Shown piece after piece: positions 35,801 to 48,175 of a stretch of DNA of 64,000 nt; positions within the stretch are counted from its first letter, which is position 1; the number at the start of each line of letters is the position of its first letter. The notes under the pieces were generated by a model. The model did not search any database, was not told where the DNA came from, and saw nothing but the letters and a program-made list of their open reading frames with translations. The position numbers and the translations under genes were made by a program. Source of the stretch: Plantago major (taxonomy: Eukaryota > Streptophyta > Magnoliopsida > Lamiales > Plantaginaceae); assembly GCA_026545765.1 (NCBI GenBank), contig CM048839.1, positions 47,972,677 to 48,036,676 on the forward strand, in the 5' to 3' direction.

Positions 35801-36428
35801 TTGCCTGCACTAAGTATCTCTTTTAGAGTTTAATAAAATCTCCGGAGGAGTTGAGTAGTTGTTGAGTTTTTGACCTGCATTTTTAGACAATACCATACTA
35901 CAGGTGATAATTGTGCATTTCATATAGGGTTGTGTCATCATGCATTATATTGTACAATTTTTTTTTTATGTTTTGGCACTTTAATTGAGGGGGAGTTATT
36001 TAGTCAGACTGTTAGATTTTTTTTTGGGAAACACGTGTTTTGTATCTTGTTGTACGATGACACAGAATTATTTCCTAAATTTGAATTATTTCATCCTATT
36101 TGATTAAATATTTTCTAACTTTCCTATCTGGATGTGTGTATTGATATACTCATCCTGTGCCAAGATTGTTTGATGTTTAACTTCAGGTATATAGACAACA
36201 GCCCTATTTGACAAGGATATTGGATCAGGCCCAACATCTGGCCCATTACGAACTGGCCCAATTTCTTGAGAGACCTTTGACCTTCCGTCTACTAGTTGAA
36301 TAGAGATGTCTTCTCCCTGCTATTTAGGTCACTTTCTAGTAGATTCTTCCCATTATTGTACATCCACTCTTGAGCACAAATCAGATTCTTGCCAAATACA
36401 GTACTCTCCTCTCTCAGTTACTGCATCC

Positions 36429-37833
36429 ATGGCTCCTCCTTCTTCAAAATTTCAACATGCAAGCAAGAAATCAAGTAAAGCTCTCCGATTCCGGCCATTG
36501 GGTAGATTTGTTTCGGCTCTATCGAAGAAGAAGCTGAATCGATTGGCTCGCAAGAAGGTCAAGAATGACTGGAAGATTGTTCACCGTCATTCGACGGAGG
36601 AAGCTACTCCATTGGAGAATCTTGTTGCTGCTGCTGCTCAACTGGAGAACCCAGTTCTTGAAGATGTTTTGGAGGAACCCCTGTCTCCTCCTCATACTAA
36701 AACATCTGTTGTCGAGGAAGATGATGATACCATGGTGGTAGAGGAAGAAGAGGTTGTTGAGGAGAAAGCTGCTGATGAAGCTGAAGAAGAGGAAGCTGCT
36801 GTGGACGAAGAAGAAGCTGCTGAGCCCATCGACCCTAAGGTACTTGTCGATTTCCAAAATCCTCCTTTGAGTGAGAAATTTGAATCTAGGGTTGTCAAAT
36901 CTAGGTGGGCACAGCTTAGTAAATGCAAAATTTGGCCCGAAAAGATTTTGTGTCATGAAGACTTCAAGAAATATCATGTGTTTGAGTTTCTGGAAAATTG
37001 TGGTTTACTTCAGTCTATGCTTAAGCCTTCTGAGTATGTGGTCGAGGTTATGAAAGAATTCTACTACAATTTGTCTAAATATTGTGAAAATCCCCAATCC
37101 CCAAAATTCTGCAAAGCTTTTATTCGTGGAGAAATCTACGATTTTAGTCCTTCTCTGATCAATGAGGTCTGGTGCATGCCCAATGAGGCAGAGGTTTTTG
37201 TTGTTGACTGGAATATGGATGATATTATCTCTGAGCTTTTCTGGTGGTCTGGTTTCGAAATGGGTTCGTCGTCATAGTCTTGTTTCTCTGAGTTCTCTGT
37301 CTGTTGTTCTTCATAAAATAGCTCAGTATAATTGGAAGCCATCTTCCAATCCCTCCTGTCTGACTATTGATATGGCGGTCTTGTTGTATAAGATTTGCAA
37401 AGGATTGACTGTAAACATGGGGGAGAGAATTTTTGAGTTCATTATTGAATATGCTAACAAGACAGGTTCCACCAACATCCTTCCATTCCCGTGTCTTATT
37501 TACCAACTTCTAGTTCATCAAGGATTTGAAAAGAAAGAGTCTGAAGAGTTGGTTGAGGATGTGAAGACACTTCAGGTTGCAAAGAACTTTCTCTATGCTG
37601 ATAGAGTTTGTGATTTGCCTTGGGTAAAACCTGCTGAGGATCGTTTTGGTGGAGGTATTGTGGGAACATCTGCTTTTACACAAGATGAAGACCCTGCTAC
37701 TGTAAAGACCAGATTGTTGCACTTGACTCAGAGGATCGCAGAAAGGGAGAGGGATATGGCAGAAGCTGCTGCTGAACTTGTGATTCTTCGCAGGATGAAA
37801 GTGGATGTTGAGCTTTTGCTTTCCTCACAATAA
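36429..37833 (+). pseudogene. ORF downstream of pol in the 7.7-kb copia element (plant transposon-protein domain)
   Basis: Likely start MAPPSSKF at 36429 (an earlier in-frame ATG is at 36306). A basic N-terminal region (SKKKLNRLARKKVK) is followed by a long Glu-rich stretch (about 36700-36830) and a domain with VMKEFYYNLSKY, FCKAFIRGEIYDFSPSLINEVW and, after a one-step frameshift near 37240, LSSLSVVLHKIAQYNW and NILPFPCLIYQLL. This matches the putative plant transposon protein domain found in many retroelement-derived plant proteins, located where SIRE elements carry an env-like ORF. A C-terminal helical stretch ends at 37833. Function unknown. It has no clear membrane segment, so an envelope role is not supported here. 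Confidence 0.7.
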
Positions 37834-38121
37834 GGGGGAGATGTGTGAACCTGCCTGCCTACTGTTATTTACTAAATTTTTTTATTTTCTGGACAATATA
37901 TTATGTATTCTAATCTGTTTTATTTGCCTGGGAGCTTGTTCCCAGTAGGATATTAGTTCTGGCATGTATTATCCTAATACTCTTGCGTTTGTCTAACTTT
38001 TTCTATGTTATGACTTTAATTGCTATTATTCTCTTGGTTTTCTTATTCAGGGGGAGTAATTACTTAGTATGTTTTGTATAGAGTGTTCTGATTTTTCTGC
38101 AGGTTAGGTATTGTGAAGGAA

Positions 38122-38137
38122 TGCAAAAGGGGGAGAA
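38122..38137 (+). other. polypurine tract of the 7.7-kb copia element
   Basis: GCAAAAGGGGGAGAA directly before the 3' LTR start TGAAAG at 38138; the usual primer for plus-strand DNA synthesis. Confidence 0.8.
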
Positions 38138-38966
38138 TGAAAGTGCAGACTTTGGCTAAGTATTGGTGCAATACTAACTTGGCATAGTATTGTCACAATA
38201 CTAGCTGTCTGTACACTGGACTTTCTATTTATGGATTTTGCATTACTTCACTTTAATACATTTCCATATTTTTAGTTTAGTCTTAGCAGGTTTAACAGGT
38301 TCAGATGTCTTATGGATAAAAACTCTTGGAGTTTGAATACTAAAAGACATTGAAGAAGGAAAGGAATAAGAATACTAATCGAAGAAGGTTTCTACTTATT
38401 GAAGATGGATTCTACTTGTATTCCTACAGGGATTCTCGATGGATGGAAGACTGAGAAGAACAAGGAGAAAAACATGGTGATTCGACCTAATCAAGACTTT
38501 CAATCAAGATAGAACTATTGTACTAGTTGGATTAATATTAACAACTATATATACTAGTCAATAGGTTCGTAGATTCATAACAAGCTTTTACGCGTAAGAT
38601 AGATATTCTCTAGCAGCTTGTTTTGCATCTCTTTTACTAAGCTTTTAGTTAGTCATCTCTCTCTTTGGTTGTGAGAGATCTAGCGTCGAATTGGTGGCCC
38701 GATTCAAAGTGCTTAGTGTTTGATATTCTAGATCATAGGAATATTGTCTAAGTATCTTTTTGTAAATCCGTTATTCTTAATAGTGGATATTTCGCCTGTG
38801 GCTCGGCAGATTATTTATAATCTGCTAAAAATTATTTGTGTCTTGTGTTCTTTACATTCCGCTGTTTAGACTCTAAGATAGTTTTCAAATATTGGTTTTG
38901 AGTATTGCTACAATACGTGTTTACAATATCTATATTTGGTACTAAGTCCCGATCAATACAATTTCA
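38138..38966 (+). repeat. 3' LTR of the 7.7-kb copia element
   Basis: 829 bp, same ends and length as the 5' LTR, followed by the TGGTC duplication at 38967-38971. Confidence 0.92.
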
Positions 38967-39040
38967 TGGTCAAAATGATACCAACACTTAGCTGTTCAAA
39001 CTTCTTTACAAAATATCTACAGGGCATACCCCGGACTTCT

Positions 39041-40322
39041 TCAGTGTTCGCTCCGACTCCCACTCCGTGATCCCTGGCTCTTTTTGGATTCAAGTGCTTT
39101 CGCTTCAACCAGCAGCCTGTTCTCCCGGACTACATCATGCAGGTTGTAGTCACGTATGTATCCCACAACGGGGACCGGAAGGGTGAACAACTTCTCATGG
39201 AAAGTCTTGTAACTGTTCCACGGAGAGAACAAAACCTTCTTCAGGCAATCGGGCACAAAGGCAGGGGGTACGGACCGCCATGATTGAGAGTATGGTCATC
39301 TTCTCCCTTTGTAACAATCTCAGCAAATTCACAGCCCTTGAGCTCTTCATCAGTTACACCATCCGAGATATATTTGGTGCCATCGGAGTTCTTGGAGGAT
39401 TCAATACCAAGCTTTAGGTGATCAAACTCCTTTCGGAGAACGTTCTTATTTATCAGCTGTCCGAGGCAAGTGGTGAACCCATCCAGGCGAGCCTTATCAT
39501 AAGATAACTCTCTATCAAACCGGACAGAGGGAGATGCACGGAACTCCCTAGCTATGCTCACCCGCGCTTTCACCAGCTTCTGAACGATCTTGTCCCCGAA
39601 GGAGAGAAATCAGCCAATGATCTTTGCAATATACTCATCTTTATCAGCGCTGAGCGACTTGAGCTCCGACACCTCAGCTTCTGCATTGGCCTTACCAGCT
39701 TCGGATAGCCTTAGTTGCTCCTCCCGCTCTCGGATCTTGTTGAAATCTTGCTCCTTCTGCTGCTCCATTGCTTGCATACGGGCCTCAAAATTGGCATAAA
39801 CAGCAGCTCACTGCTTCTCCTCTCCGAGAATGTATCCCATCTACAATACAAACCCGACGCTATAATTACTACAACGAAAATCTCTACGGACGGGAAAAAT
39901 TGGATTTATGATTACGTACCTTCCAGTATGCATCCTTAAATTCCTGCACTCGTGCCACGGGTGTTAGAGCCCTCATCCGAGCCGCCTCAGCATCATGACT
40001 TTGCTTGTCAGTGTTCCTCCTCTTGGGGGGGGGGGGGGGGGGAGGTAGCTGCTTCGATTTGGACGTCCTTTTCACAGAACCCTCCGGAATATCCTATCCA
40101 GTCACAGAACTGAGGCCGCTTTCCTTCACAGTCTCCGAACCAGGGCCGCTTACCTTGAAAATTTCTGACCCGGAACCACTCGCCTTCACAGTCTTCTTTT
40201 TGGATTTCTTGGTTGACTTTTTCATGCCTTTATTTGGCACAGCCAACTCCAACGATCCGAGGCCTGCAGCAGTCCGATCCTCCTCTTGCACTTGGAAGTG
40301 CACATCATTTTTTTGGCTCTTC
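39041..40322 (-). pseudogene. Tat antisense ORF, 3' half
   Basis: Minus-strand continuation of the gene at 57912-59564, separated from it by the nested copia insertion at CATGG. From 40322 it reads a Lys/Ser/Gly-rich segment with repeats of SGSGSE / SGPGSE, a proline run encoded by an 18-base C/G homopolymer (40025-40042), an in-frame TAG near 40092, then RVQEFKDAYWK. A candidate intron (GTACGT...TTGTAG, 39919-39841) leads into a coiled-coil-like stretch (about 39840-39600) and a charged C-terminal part (39573-39041) in shifted frames. A seven-A run near 40312 shifts the frame relative to the other half by one base. Antisense ORFs between pol and the 3' LTR are known from Tat-lineage elements; function unknown. 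Confidence 0.6.
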
Positions 40323-40576
40323 CATGGTGTTGGTCCAGATAACGACAAAGTAAAAGACTAGGGGGGGGGTTGAATAGTCTTTTAAAACTTTTGACGATAA
40401 CATAGTTTCTCAGATATGTGTGAAGATATCTGATACTTATATTCAAAGAGCGGAATACTTTATATGTGATAAGTGCACGTGCTTTGCAAGATATAAGTGT
40501 GTAAATACTCAGCAAGGTAAATAAAGCAATTAATAAGTTGCAGAAAGTAAATAATATAGATCTTTATAATGGTATC

Positions 40577-42177
40577 TGTTGGTCCAGATAACGGAAAAGG
40601 AAAAGACTAGGGGGGATGAATAGTCTTTTACAGATTTTGTCGATAAACACAATTTCTCAGATATCTGTGAAGATATCTGATACTTAGTTTCAGAGAGCGG
40701 AAGACTTTTATGTGATAAGTGCACGTGCTCAACAAGATATAATGTGCTTAAATACTTAGCAGGATAAAGAGAATGATAAGTAAATTGCTGAAAGTAAATA
40801 ACACGTCTTTTATAGTGGTATCTGAAGGTGGCGTAATCCTTCAACTAATCCACTTTGGCCTTTCTCAGACCTGGAATCCACTAAGACAGATAATTGAGTT
40901 CACCTTACAAATATCTTCTCTCAATTTCTAAAATACACTAGGTTCCCAACCAAGTGTTCCCCCTGAGTTATTCCCCGGCTCCCAGCCAAGTACTTCCTAT
41001 ACTCAGAAACATTTGAGTTGTTCCTTAGTTTCCCAAACTAAGTACTTCCTATGCTCAGTAACCTTGGAGTTATTCCTTAGTTTCCCAAACTAAGTACTTC
41101 CTGTACTCCACGCCGTTTTAAGGTGTTGGTTATGAAGGTTTGTCAGGTGAGTAGTCTTACTAACTTTTCAGTTATTTAGGAATACTATATAGAACAAGAA
41201 TCACTTAACACACTTCAAAATGTGTGATGATATGTTCTTTACTGACCCAAGTCTATGTTAACTGTTCTGGAGAATGAAACTCAGATACTTGGTCTTTTGA
41301 TTCAACTCTTTCACATATAGCAATGTTTGTTAAGGATCAGGACACTTAGAACTTTCGTGCTACTTAGAATTCAAGAGCTTAGTCGCATCTGTAAGCTGAA
41401 GAGTAAGTAGGTTGAAGGCTTGTATGCTTGAATGAATAAGTTCGTTCTGTGTGTAAGTTCAAGGTGTATTTCAAGCATTCTAAGTGGTGATATTTATAGT
41501 TGAATTTGAAGCCGTTTGAATAGTATCAGTTAGGCTCAATTCAAATTCAAACTATTGATATATGAAAATAGTACTGCAGAAGACGTTGTCTCTTTTCAGA
41601 GATTTCCTCTTTTGTTCAGATGTCTCTGTCTGCGCATTGATTGCATTGTACTATTTTTGTCCTGTAGTGCCAACGGAACTATGCACGCTTTCTGAAGCAT
41701 TGCATGTCCCTTTCCAGCGACCTTCACATATCCAGATACTTGTTGAAACATTGTTTCCCAGAAACATAGTTTTATCCAACGTATCTGAGTGTAGGTTTCT
41801 GTGGGCACTTTTCCTCAGAAACCTTGTGTTTTCAGATATCTTTTGCAAAACTTGTTTATTGAAAAACACTTGTTTCTTTAAGATATCTGGACATAGGTAT
41901 CTGGGGAGACTTTTCTCCTTAGTCTTCAGCAATCTTGAGCAAACTTCAGTCTTCTGGAAATGAATTCCTTTGCTTGGATGCTTCCTTCTTAGTCTTCTTT
42001 AAGCAAAAAAAAATTTACATTCAGAGACCTAACATCCTATACAAGATTTGCTAGAGTAACATACTTAGTGATTTTTCTCTTTTACAGTGTTCAAGTGAAC
42101 TAAGAGTACTAAGCCCCTTTCTGAGCTAAGATAAGTCATTAGGTTGCTGATCAAAATCTAAACAGATATTCCTAACA
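40577..42177 (-). repeat. 3' LTR of the 16-kb copia element
   Basis: 1,601 bp. Aligns with 55001-56610 with few differences. The GTATC duplication precedes it at 40572-40576. Confidence 0.92.
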
Positions 42178-42193
42178 AATTTCCCCCTTTTTG
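42178..42193 (-). other. polypurine tract of the 16-kb copia element
   Basis: Minus strand CAAAAAGGGGGAAATT directly before the 3' LTR start TGTTAGG. Confidence 0.8.
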
Positions 42194-42977
42194 ATTAGTC
42201 AACGATGACTATCTTTAAAACCTATTACAACTTGGAAGAGGGAACAATCCAGCACTTAATTATTTCTTATGATCTTTTTAATTCATTTAATTAAGTGCAG
42301 AAAGTAAACATCAACCAAATCAAAAGGTGTGATCTTTGCTGACAAGTTATCTTTTTATAGGATTGACATCTGAGAGTAGGTTCATCAGATATGTTACATG
42401 GAAAGTTCATAGATAACTTAATAAATAAAATACATTTCAGTACAGTCAGCAAGATACAAAATTATATAGTAAACTAGGACAACAGGAGTAACCAAGCTCC
42501 AAGTTGACATCCTAATAAACTAGTCTTCAAAATCTTCAAAATCTTCAAGTCTTCAATCAGCAGATCTATGGATCAATTAGCAAATTCCCTATCCCCAAAC
42601 CTTTTGATATATATGAGTAGTCGTAGAGCAAAGTTCTGACTAACATCTAAGTTTCTCTGGCATAACCACAGACTTCTTTGTATGATTTGGTGGGATTCTT
42701 CTTGGCAAAGTGTTTGACCCATAAATACTTTCCCCATTTCCAGGCATGCTCAATTCTGATATCTGATAGCCTGAAGTATTCATATATGATCCTCAGATAT
42801 CTGATGTCACCCTTGTATTAATCTTCAGTCATGTAGAATGACTCAAAGGGTTCCACAGCAAGTCTTGGCCTTGTGCCTGTTCCAGTCATCTTGGGAATTC
42901 TGTGCACGTCATCTGGTTTTCCATAAGGACATTCAAAGGAGAGGTCCTTTTCCATGGCTTCAGTTCTTTTGGAGATT

Positions 42978-45900
42978 TCAAAATCCAGCCATGCTTTGAC
43001 ATGCTTTGGATTTATCAGTAATGGCTTGTCTTTTTCTCCATGCCATGAGTTGTTTATGGATTGGTTCTGGAAATTTTTTATTTACCAGTAAGTGCTTGAG
43101 TTCCATAATCCAGTAGCCATTCTTCTGATTATTGCACCTGTAGACAGAGGAGTCATTGTTGGTCTTCACATACTCAATCTTGGTTTCTTCAGGCCTGAGT
43201 GGTAGTTGAAGTTTTCTTTGTTCATCTCTCAGCCTGTTCCTCCTTTTTCTTGAATTCTCCCTTGGGGGATTGCTTGAAGAACCGCCCTGGATTGACTTGG
43301 TATTTCCAGAGGGTGTTTTAGCTGCCAAAGGCTTTGCAGCTATGGGCTCAGATAGGCTATCAACTCTTTTTCTTCTTCTGTGAAGAGGAGCTTCATCTCC
43401 ATCAGTCTCTTCATCATCATCATCATCATCAAGATCAATTCTTGTGGGAATTTTGCAGCCTTCTTCATTGCCCTGGGATTTGATTTGTCCTTCTTCTTCA
43501 GAAGACTCATCAACCCCTTTCACTTGTCTTCTCCTTGGAGCCTTGGTACCCCTTGGAGGTCTCTGTGCCCTGGCCTTTGCTGTTATTGTTTGTTCAGAAG
43601 GTTGCTAGGAAGTAACTACTACTTGTAAAGCAGCTTGACTCGAGGAGGGCTCATTGATTCTAAGTGGTGGTTGGGAAGATTTCTTCTTGTTTCCTCTTCC
43701 TTTCTGAGCACTAGAACCTTCCCCTTGTCTTGGATACTTTTACCCCTTAGTCATTATTGACTGACTAAGTATCACAAAGGATCCTGAGAGAGATTCAAAG
43801 TTTCCTTGTAGATAATTGTAAGTAGTAACCAACTTCTGAAGTTCAGCCTTGAGCTCCTGAGTGAGCTCTGCCAGTGGACCTTGAGTAGCATCTGCTTTCC
43901 CAGCAGCATAGCTAGCCTTATTGAGGGCTTTTTTTGCAATATTATTGTCATCATGCCTTAACATGCCTAGGTCTCTCTAAGCAATGACCCAGCTTGTTGT
44001 TCTCTGAGTGATTAACTCAGTGAACTTCTTCATTTCAGCAGGGACTGATGCAATTACTTCTTCATTTTGATGAGACAACTCCTTTCTTAGAGTTGCCAGA
44101 ACCTGGTATCTGGCCATGTAATCATGGGAGTTGAGATTTGGTGTCTTATTGAAGCTTTGAGGAGCTATCAGTTTTCTCTTTAAGTGAGAAACTCCCAAGT
44201 GAACATTTGCATGTTCTGCCAAGGTCCTGTCTTCTTTATCATCTGAGTCTTCATCCCAGTGATCTTCATCCTCTTGGGCATTTTCATCAATATTTTCTAG
44301 CCCAGCAACCATCTCAGAGATGGGCTTCTTTCCTTTCAGTGAGGAGGATGGTACTTCTTTTGGTGATGCCGCCTTAGCATCATGCTTGTCTTCAGATACT
44401 TGCTCAGTATCTAATTCCTCAGTAATTGCCTGAACGACAAGCTGGAGTTCTTTCATCTTAGCATAAGCTTCCATTTCCTTGATTGTTTGATCTCCAATCT
44501 TTTGGAGCTTTGCTTTGGATTCAGCTATCTTCTCTTCCAGTTGAAGATTTAGTTGTTGTTCTTCCTCCAACAGTTGTTTGAGTTGAGAAACTCTGGTTTG
44601 TGCAATTAATATCTTCTGAGTGTTGTCCTCAGAGTGCTCATCTACTTGTTCAGTAGGGTCTTTTTGTTGGGGAGATGGATGTGTAGACTTCTGAGGAGAT
44701 GGAGGAGGGGAATTTTGTGAGTCCTTTCAGTGTGCTTTTCAGCAACTGAGGTATTATTATATTGTGCAATCCCTCATGTCCCTGGTGCAGGGGCATCATC
44801 ATCATCATCATCATCCTTTTTGTCATCATCATCCTTGTGATGATCAGAAGGAGGTTCTTCAAAATTCCTCATCTTCAGAAACCAGATTGATCACTTCAAG
44901 AAGTGTGATTAATTGCCCATTTACTTCCTCTTGTTCAGCGGGTATGCACAGTAGGGTCTTGGGCAGGATTGGCTTGAATGCCATCTCCATTCTGGTCTGA
45001 TCATTAGCCTTCTCAAAAGCTTCTATGAGCTTGTGTGCAGCTTCTTCGACAAAGTCCTTATGCATCAGAGTAGTAAAAGAGTACTGCTCTGTTGGGAACA
45101 TAGCATGGACATAATTCTCCAAGTCAAAAGCTCTGACTCTTCTCAATTGGTGATCAGTCACCTTTGTTAATTCAGTCAGATCTGAGCTTCTGAGCTTTTG
45201 CCATTTTCTGAAACATTTAAGGTGTTTCTTGAGAGTGTGGGCTTCGAAGAAAGGAAGCAGGTCTTCTGTTGAGAATGCAGAGACCTTTGGCACACTTGTT
45301 TGAGCATGAAAGAAAGAGTTTTGAGTTAGATTCAAAACTTGTGTAGATATCTGAGTACTAATGTAGTTAGATTTCTGAGTTACCTGAATAAGTGCATCAG
45401 GCTCAGAGACTTGTACTACTGAGGCAGGGGGTAACTCAGATATCTTGTTTTGAGGTGGAGACTTAGGAGTCTGGTCCTCATCAACCTTTCTTTCTGCTTG
45501 AACCTGAGAATTAAAATTATCACAATACTTAGGAAATTGTCATGAAAGAGTTTATGCAATAAAGCTTCAATGATTTCTGAGTTTTTCACTTACTTCCTCA
45601 AAAGGAGGCTCAGAATCATTTTTCTCAGAAACTTTCTCAGTTTCTGGTGTTCTTTCTGGTGATGTTGCCTTAGGGGCTTCATCAATTTCCATGGGTGCAG
45701 GGGATGTAGCAACTCTTTCCCCTTGCACTTCTACTTCTGAATGAGCCTGTAAGTAGAAATTATTGAGTAATTAGAGAAGAATTCATATTAACCCATAATG
45801 AAGAATGTTTATCACTGATTTTTATATACCTTCACACTAGAAGGCCCAATGACATTTTCTTCAGAAACCTTGACGGTTTCTGGGTCCTTTTCTGCCTTAT

Positions 45901-48175
45901 CTGCTTCTTTCTCGGTTGGAGCCTATTTGAAACAAACACTTAAGAATATCAGTCAAGTGTATAAGGCACATATCTTAGATGTTATATCTTAAGGAACTAT
46001 CTTTTACCTGTGAGACAGGCTCTTGTTCCTTAAGTGGTGGGGCTATGAAAGCCTCCTTCTCAGATTCTGAGGCAAGCTTTGCAGCTTCCTCTTGATGTTG
46101 TGTTTCTAATTCAACCTATAACACGGAAATTTTAATAAGTAACAAGATTTAAGAATAAGTTGTCACAAGTAAAGAGTTAAACCATTCAGCTACCCGAGCT
46201 TTGTCAGGCTGACTGGTCTCTGGAACTTGTGAAGTTTCCATGCGTTGGTCTTGTTGTTCTTGGACCACTTCTTTGTTGGAAGTTTGAGGTACTTCGGACC
46301 TTTCCTGAGTATGCAACTCAGTTGCCTCCCCTGGTTGATCATTCTGAGCAGATGCCTCAATTTGATCCCTCTCATTGAGTTGGGGAACCTGCTCATTTGC
46401 AGGATTTTCTTCAGCAACCAGAAGTGTTGGTATGTCAAACTGCAATTCATTCACCATGGCTTCATTATCATCTGGTGAATCATGTGAATTGGATCTGGAA
46501 GGTGAATTAAAGTGCGGCTCATCCTGATCCTTTTGTGACAATTTGTATAGTGTGGAGGCAATGTCAGAATCCTCCATCACTATATCCCCACTTCTCAAAG
46601 CTTCTTCTACCAGCTTGAGTGTGTCTTGTCCAGATTCCTTGGACTTAGGTGCTATCTCAACAACCTCTGTACTAAGTGCTTCTCCAGCAACCTTAGTAAT
46701 GGGTGCTTTCTCAGCAACCTTTGAAATGGGTGCTTGTTCAGCAACCTGAGGTGTAGGTTCTTCTTCAGATACCTCTATTCTTTCAGCATCCTTAGAACTT
46801 GTTGCTTCTTTAGCAACCTTAGCCCTTTTTTTATTTCTGTAGGACTTGAGAGATGACCAATTCATCATCATCAGAGCTCTCATCAGCATTATAAACTGAT
46901 TGATCCATAATCCCTGGTAGGGCTTGATGCCTGCCACTACTCTCATTTTTACCGATGAGTTCCTCAGCAAGGCTTTCCTTGGTAGCATTGATGAGTTCAT
47001 CAGCAGTTGTATCTTTTGCAGCATTGATAAGTTCATCTGCTGTGAACTTAGCAGCATTGATGAGTTCATCTTCATTAATGAGTTCATCAGCAGTGGCGGC
47101 AGATATCTGAGAGTCGACATTCACAACGGGTATGCCTTTTGATTTGCCAACAGTCTTCTTTCGTGAAGTTCTGGGCTTTTTGGTCGCAACTGATCCCTCA
47201 GATACTTCGTCAATCTTTCGTTTCTTAGAACCTTTCTGAGACGCAGTAACCTTTTTCATCATGTTTGTATACTCATATTTGTAGAGCAGGTTACTGTTGG
47301 CTATGTCAGCCGTCTCTTTGAGCTTAATGCCAAGCTTCTCCAGCAAGAAGCATATCTTTAGTCCAAAGCTCACTGTGGCTTTTGGCTCAACAAGGCCTTT
47401 GACGATCTTTGGCTCAAAGCTTTGTAGCTTCTTCACAAACTTCACATAGGCGTACTTTCCCCAGTTAAAAAGGTTTTCCGACCTAGTTATTTCTTCCTTC
47501 ATCAGGAACATCATCATCCACCGTTCCAAGCTTATTTGTTCAGCTCCACCTTGTAGACCATCAAAGCATCTGTGAAGGAGGCAAGCCAAGACATCCCAAT
47601 GAACGTATAGATGTCTGGTCCTTATATCAGCAAGTTTGAACTCAAGAGGAGTATCTGGCTTGTCCATGTTGCAAACATCACTGTACAGGGTCTTAACACC
47701 TTCAAGGAGAGTTTCATCCTTGATGTTAATCTCGATCAATTCCTTGATTTCGGAGACCAAAGTTATCACAGAATCTTTGGCAGTTAAGGAAAATTTCTTT
47801 TCCTTGAACTTTGGTTTTAATGGACATTTCTTCAATGCCATTAGTAATGCTGGTGATGACACAAGAGTTATTATAAAACTCAAGTACATCCAGTGAAGAA
47901 CATCCACTGGGAAGAGCTGAGAGAAAACCCTTGATTTGTGCCTTTTCAAGCATACCGAGGATAGTCCTCCTATCTGCTTGTTCTACGATTACAGCAGAAA
48001 GGTGTTGCTCAATCATAGCACCACGCCAAATCATCCTGTGGTTTGAAGTCCAATTCTCAGAATTAAAATCGCCTATGAGACGATTGTTTGCTATCACTAG
48101 CACTAGTGCTTGCTTTTCAGCAGCAGTAGAGGTAGTAGCACTGGTATCCTTAGCAGCAGCACGTTTTGGAGCCAT
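42978..48175 (-). pseudogene. giant multi-exon ORF downstream of pol in the 16-kb copia element
   Basis: Starts MAPKRAAAK at 48175, 780 bases after the RNase H stop. The N-terminal domain has VLEFYNNSCV, TKVQGKEIFLN and, after a frameshift near 47750, YVHWDVLACLLHRCFDG, resembling the plant transposon-protein / SIRE env-like region. Then come a basic segment, ADELINAAK-type peptide repeats (about 46965-47105), VAEKAPITKVA-type repeats, and four to five small exons: 46115-46008, 45922-45830, 45746-45594 and 45503 onward. Each is bounded by GT/AG sites, and internal exon lengths are multiples of three. The last exon continues through a globular part (to 44859), an Asp-rich run, coiled coils (about 44600-43740) and a charged C-terminus ending at 42978. 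Several frameshifts and stops. No membrane segment or enzyme motif seen; function unknown. Confidence 0.6.

Larger units (their letters stand above)
31239..38966 (+). mobile_element. SIRE-like Ty1/copia element, non-autonomous, nested in Tat
   Basis: Bounded by two 829-bp LTRs (31239-32067, 38138-38966) with TGAAAGTGCAG starts and AATTTCA ends, and by a perfect 5-bp TSD TGGTC (31234-31238 and 38967-38971). The primer-binding site follows the 5' LTR and a purine tract (GCAAAAGGGGGAGAA) precedes the 3' LTR. The interior holds gag, a protease, only the last part of RNase H, and a large ORF downstream of pol. Integrase and RT are missing. The LTRs have equal length and look very similar, so insertion is fairly recent. 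Confidence 0.93.

Noticed and set aside
36306..37833. Envelope glycoprotein gene in the 7.7-kb copia element
   Set aside because: Position is that of SIRE env-like ORFs, but no signal peptide, membrane segment or glycoprotein-like features are visible; the recognisable part is a plant transposon-protein domain.
41562..41963. 133-codon frame and its near copies at 55991 and 57325
   Set aside because: Lies in the LTR and repeats in each LTR copy with frame-breaking differences; no recognised domain.
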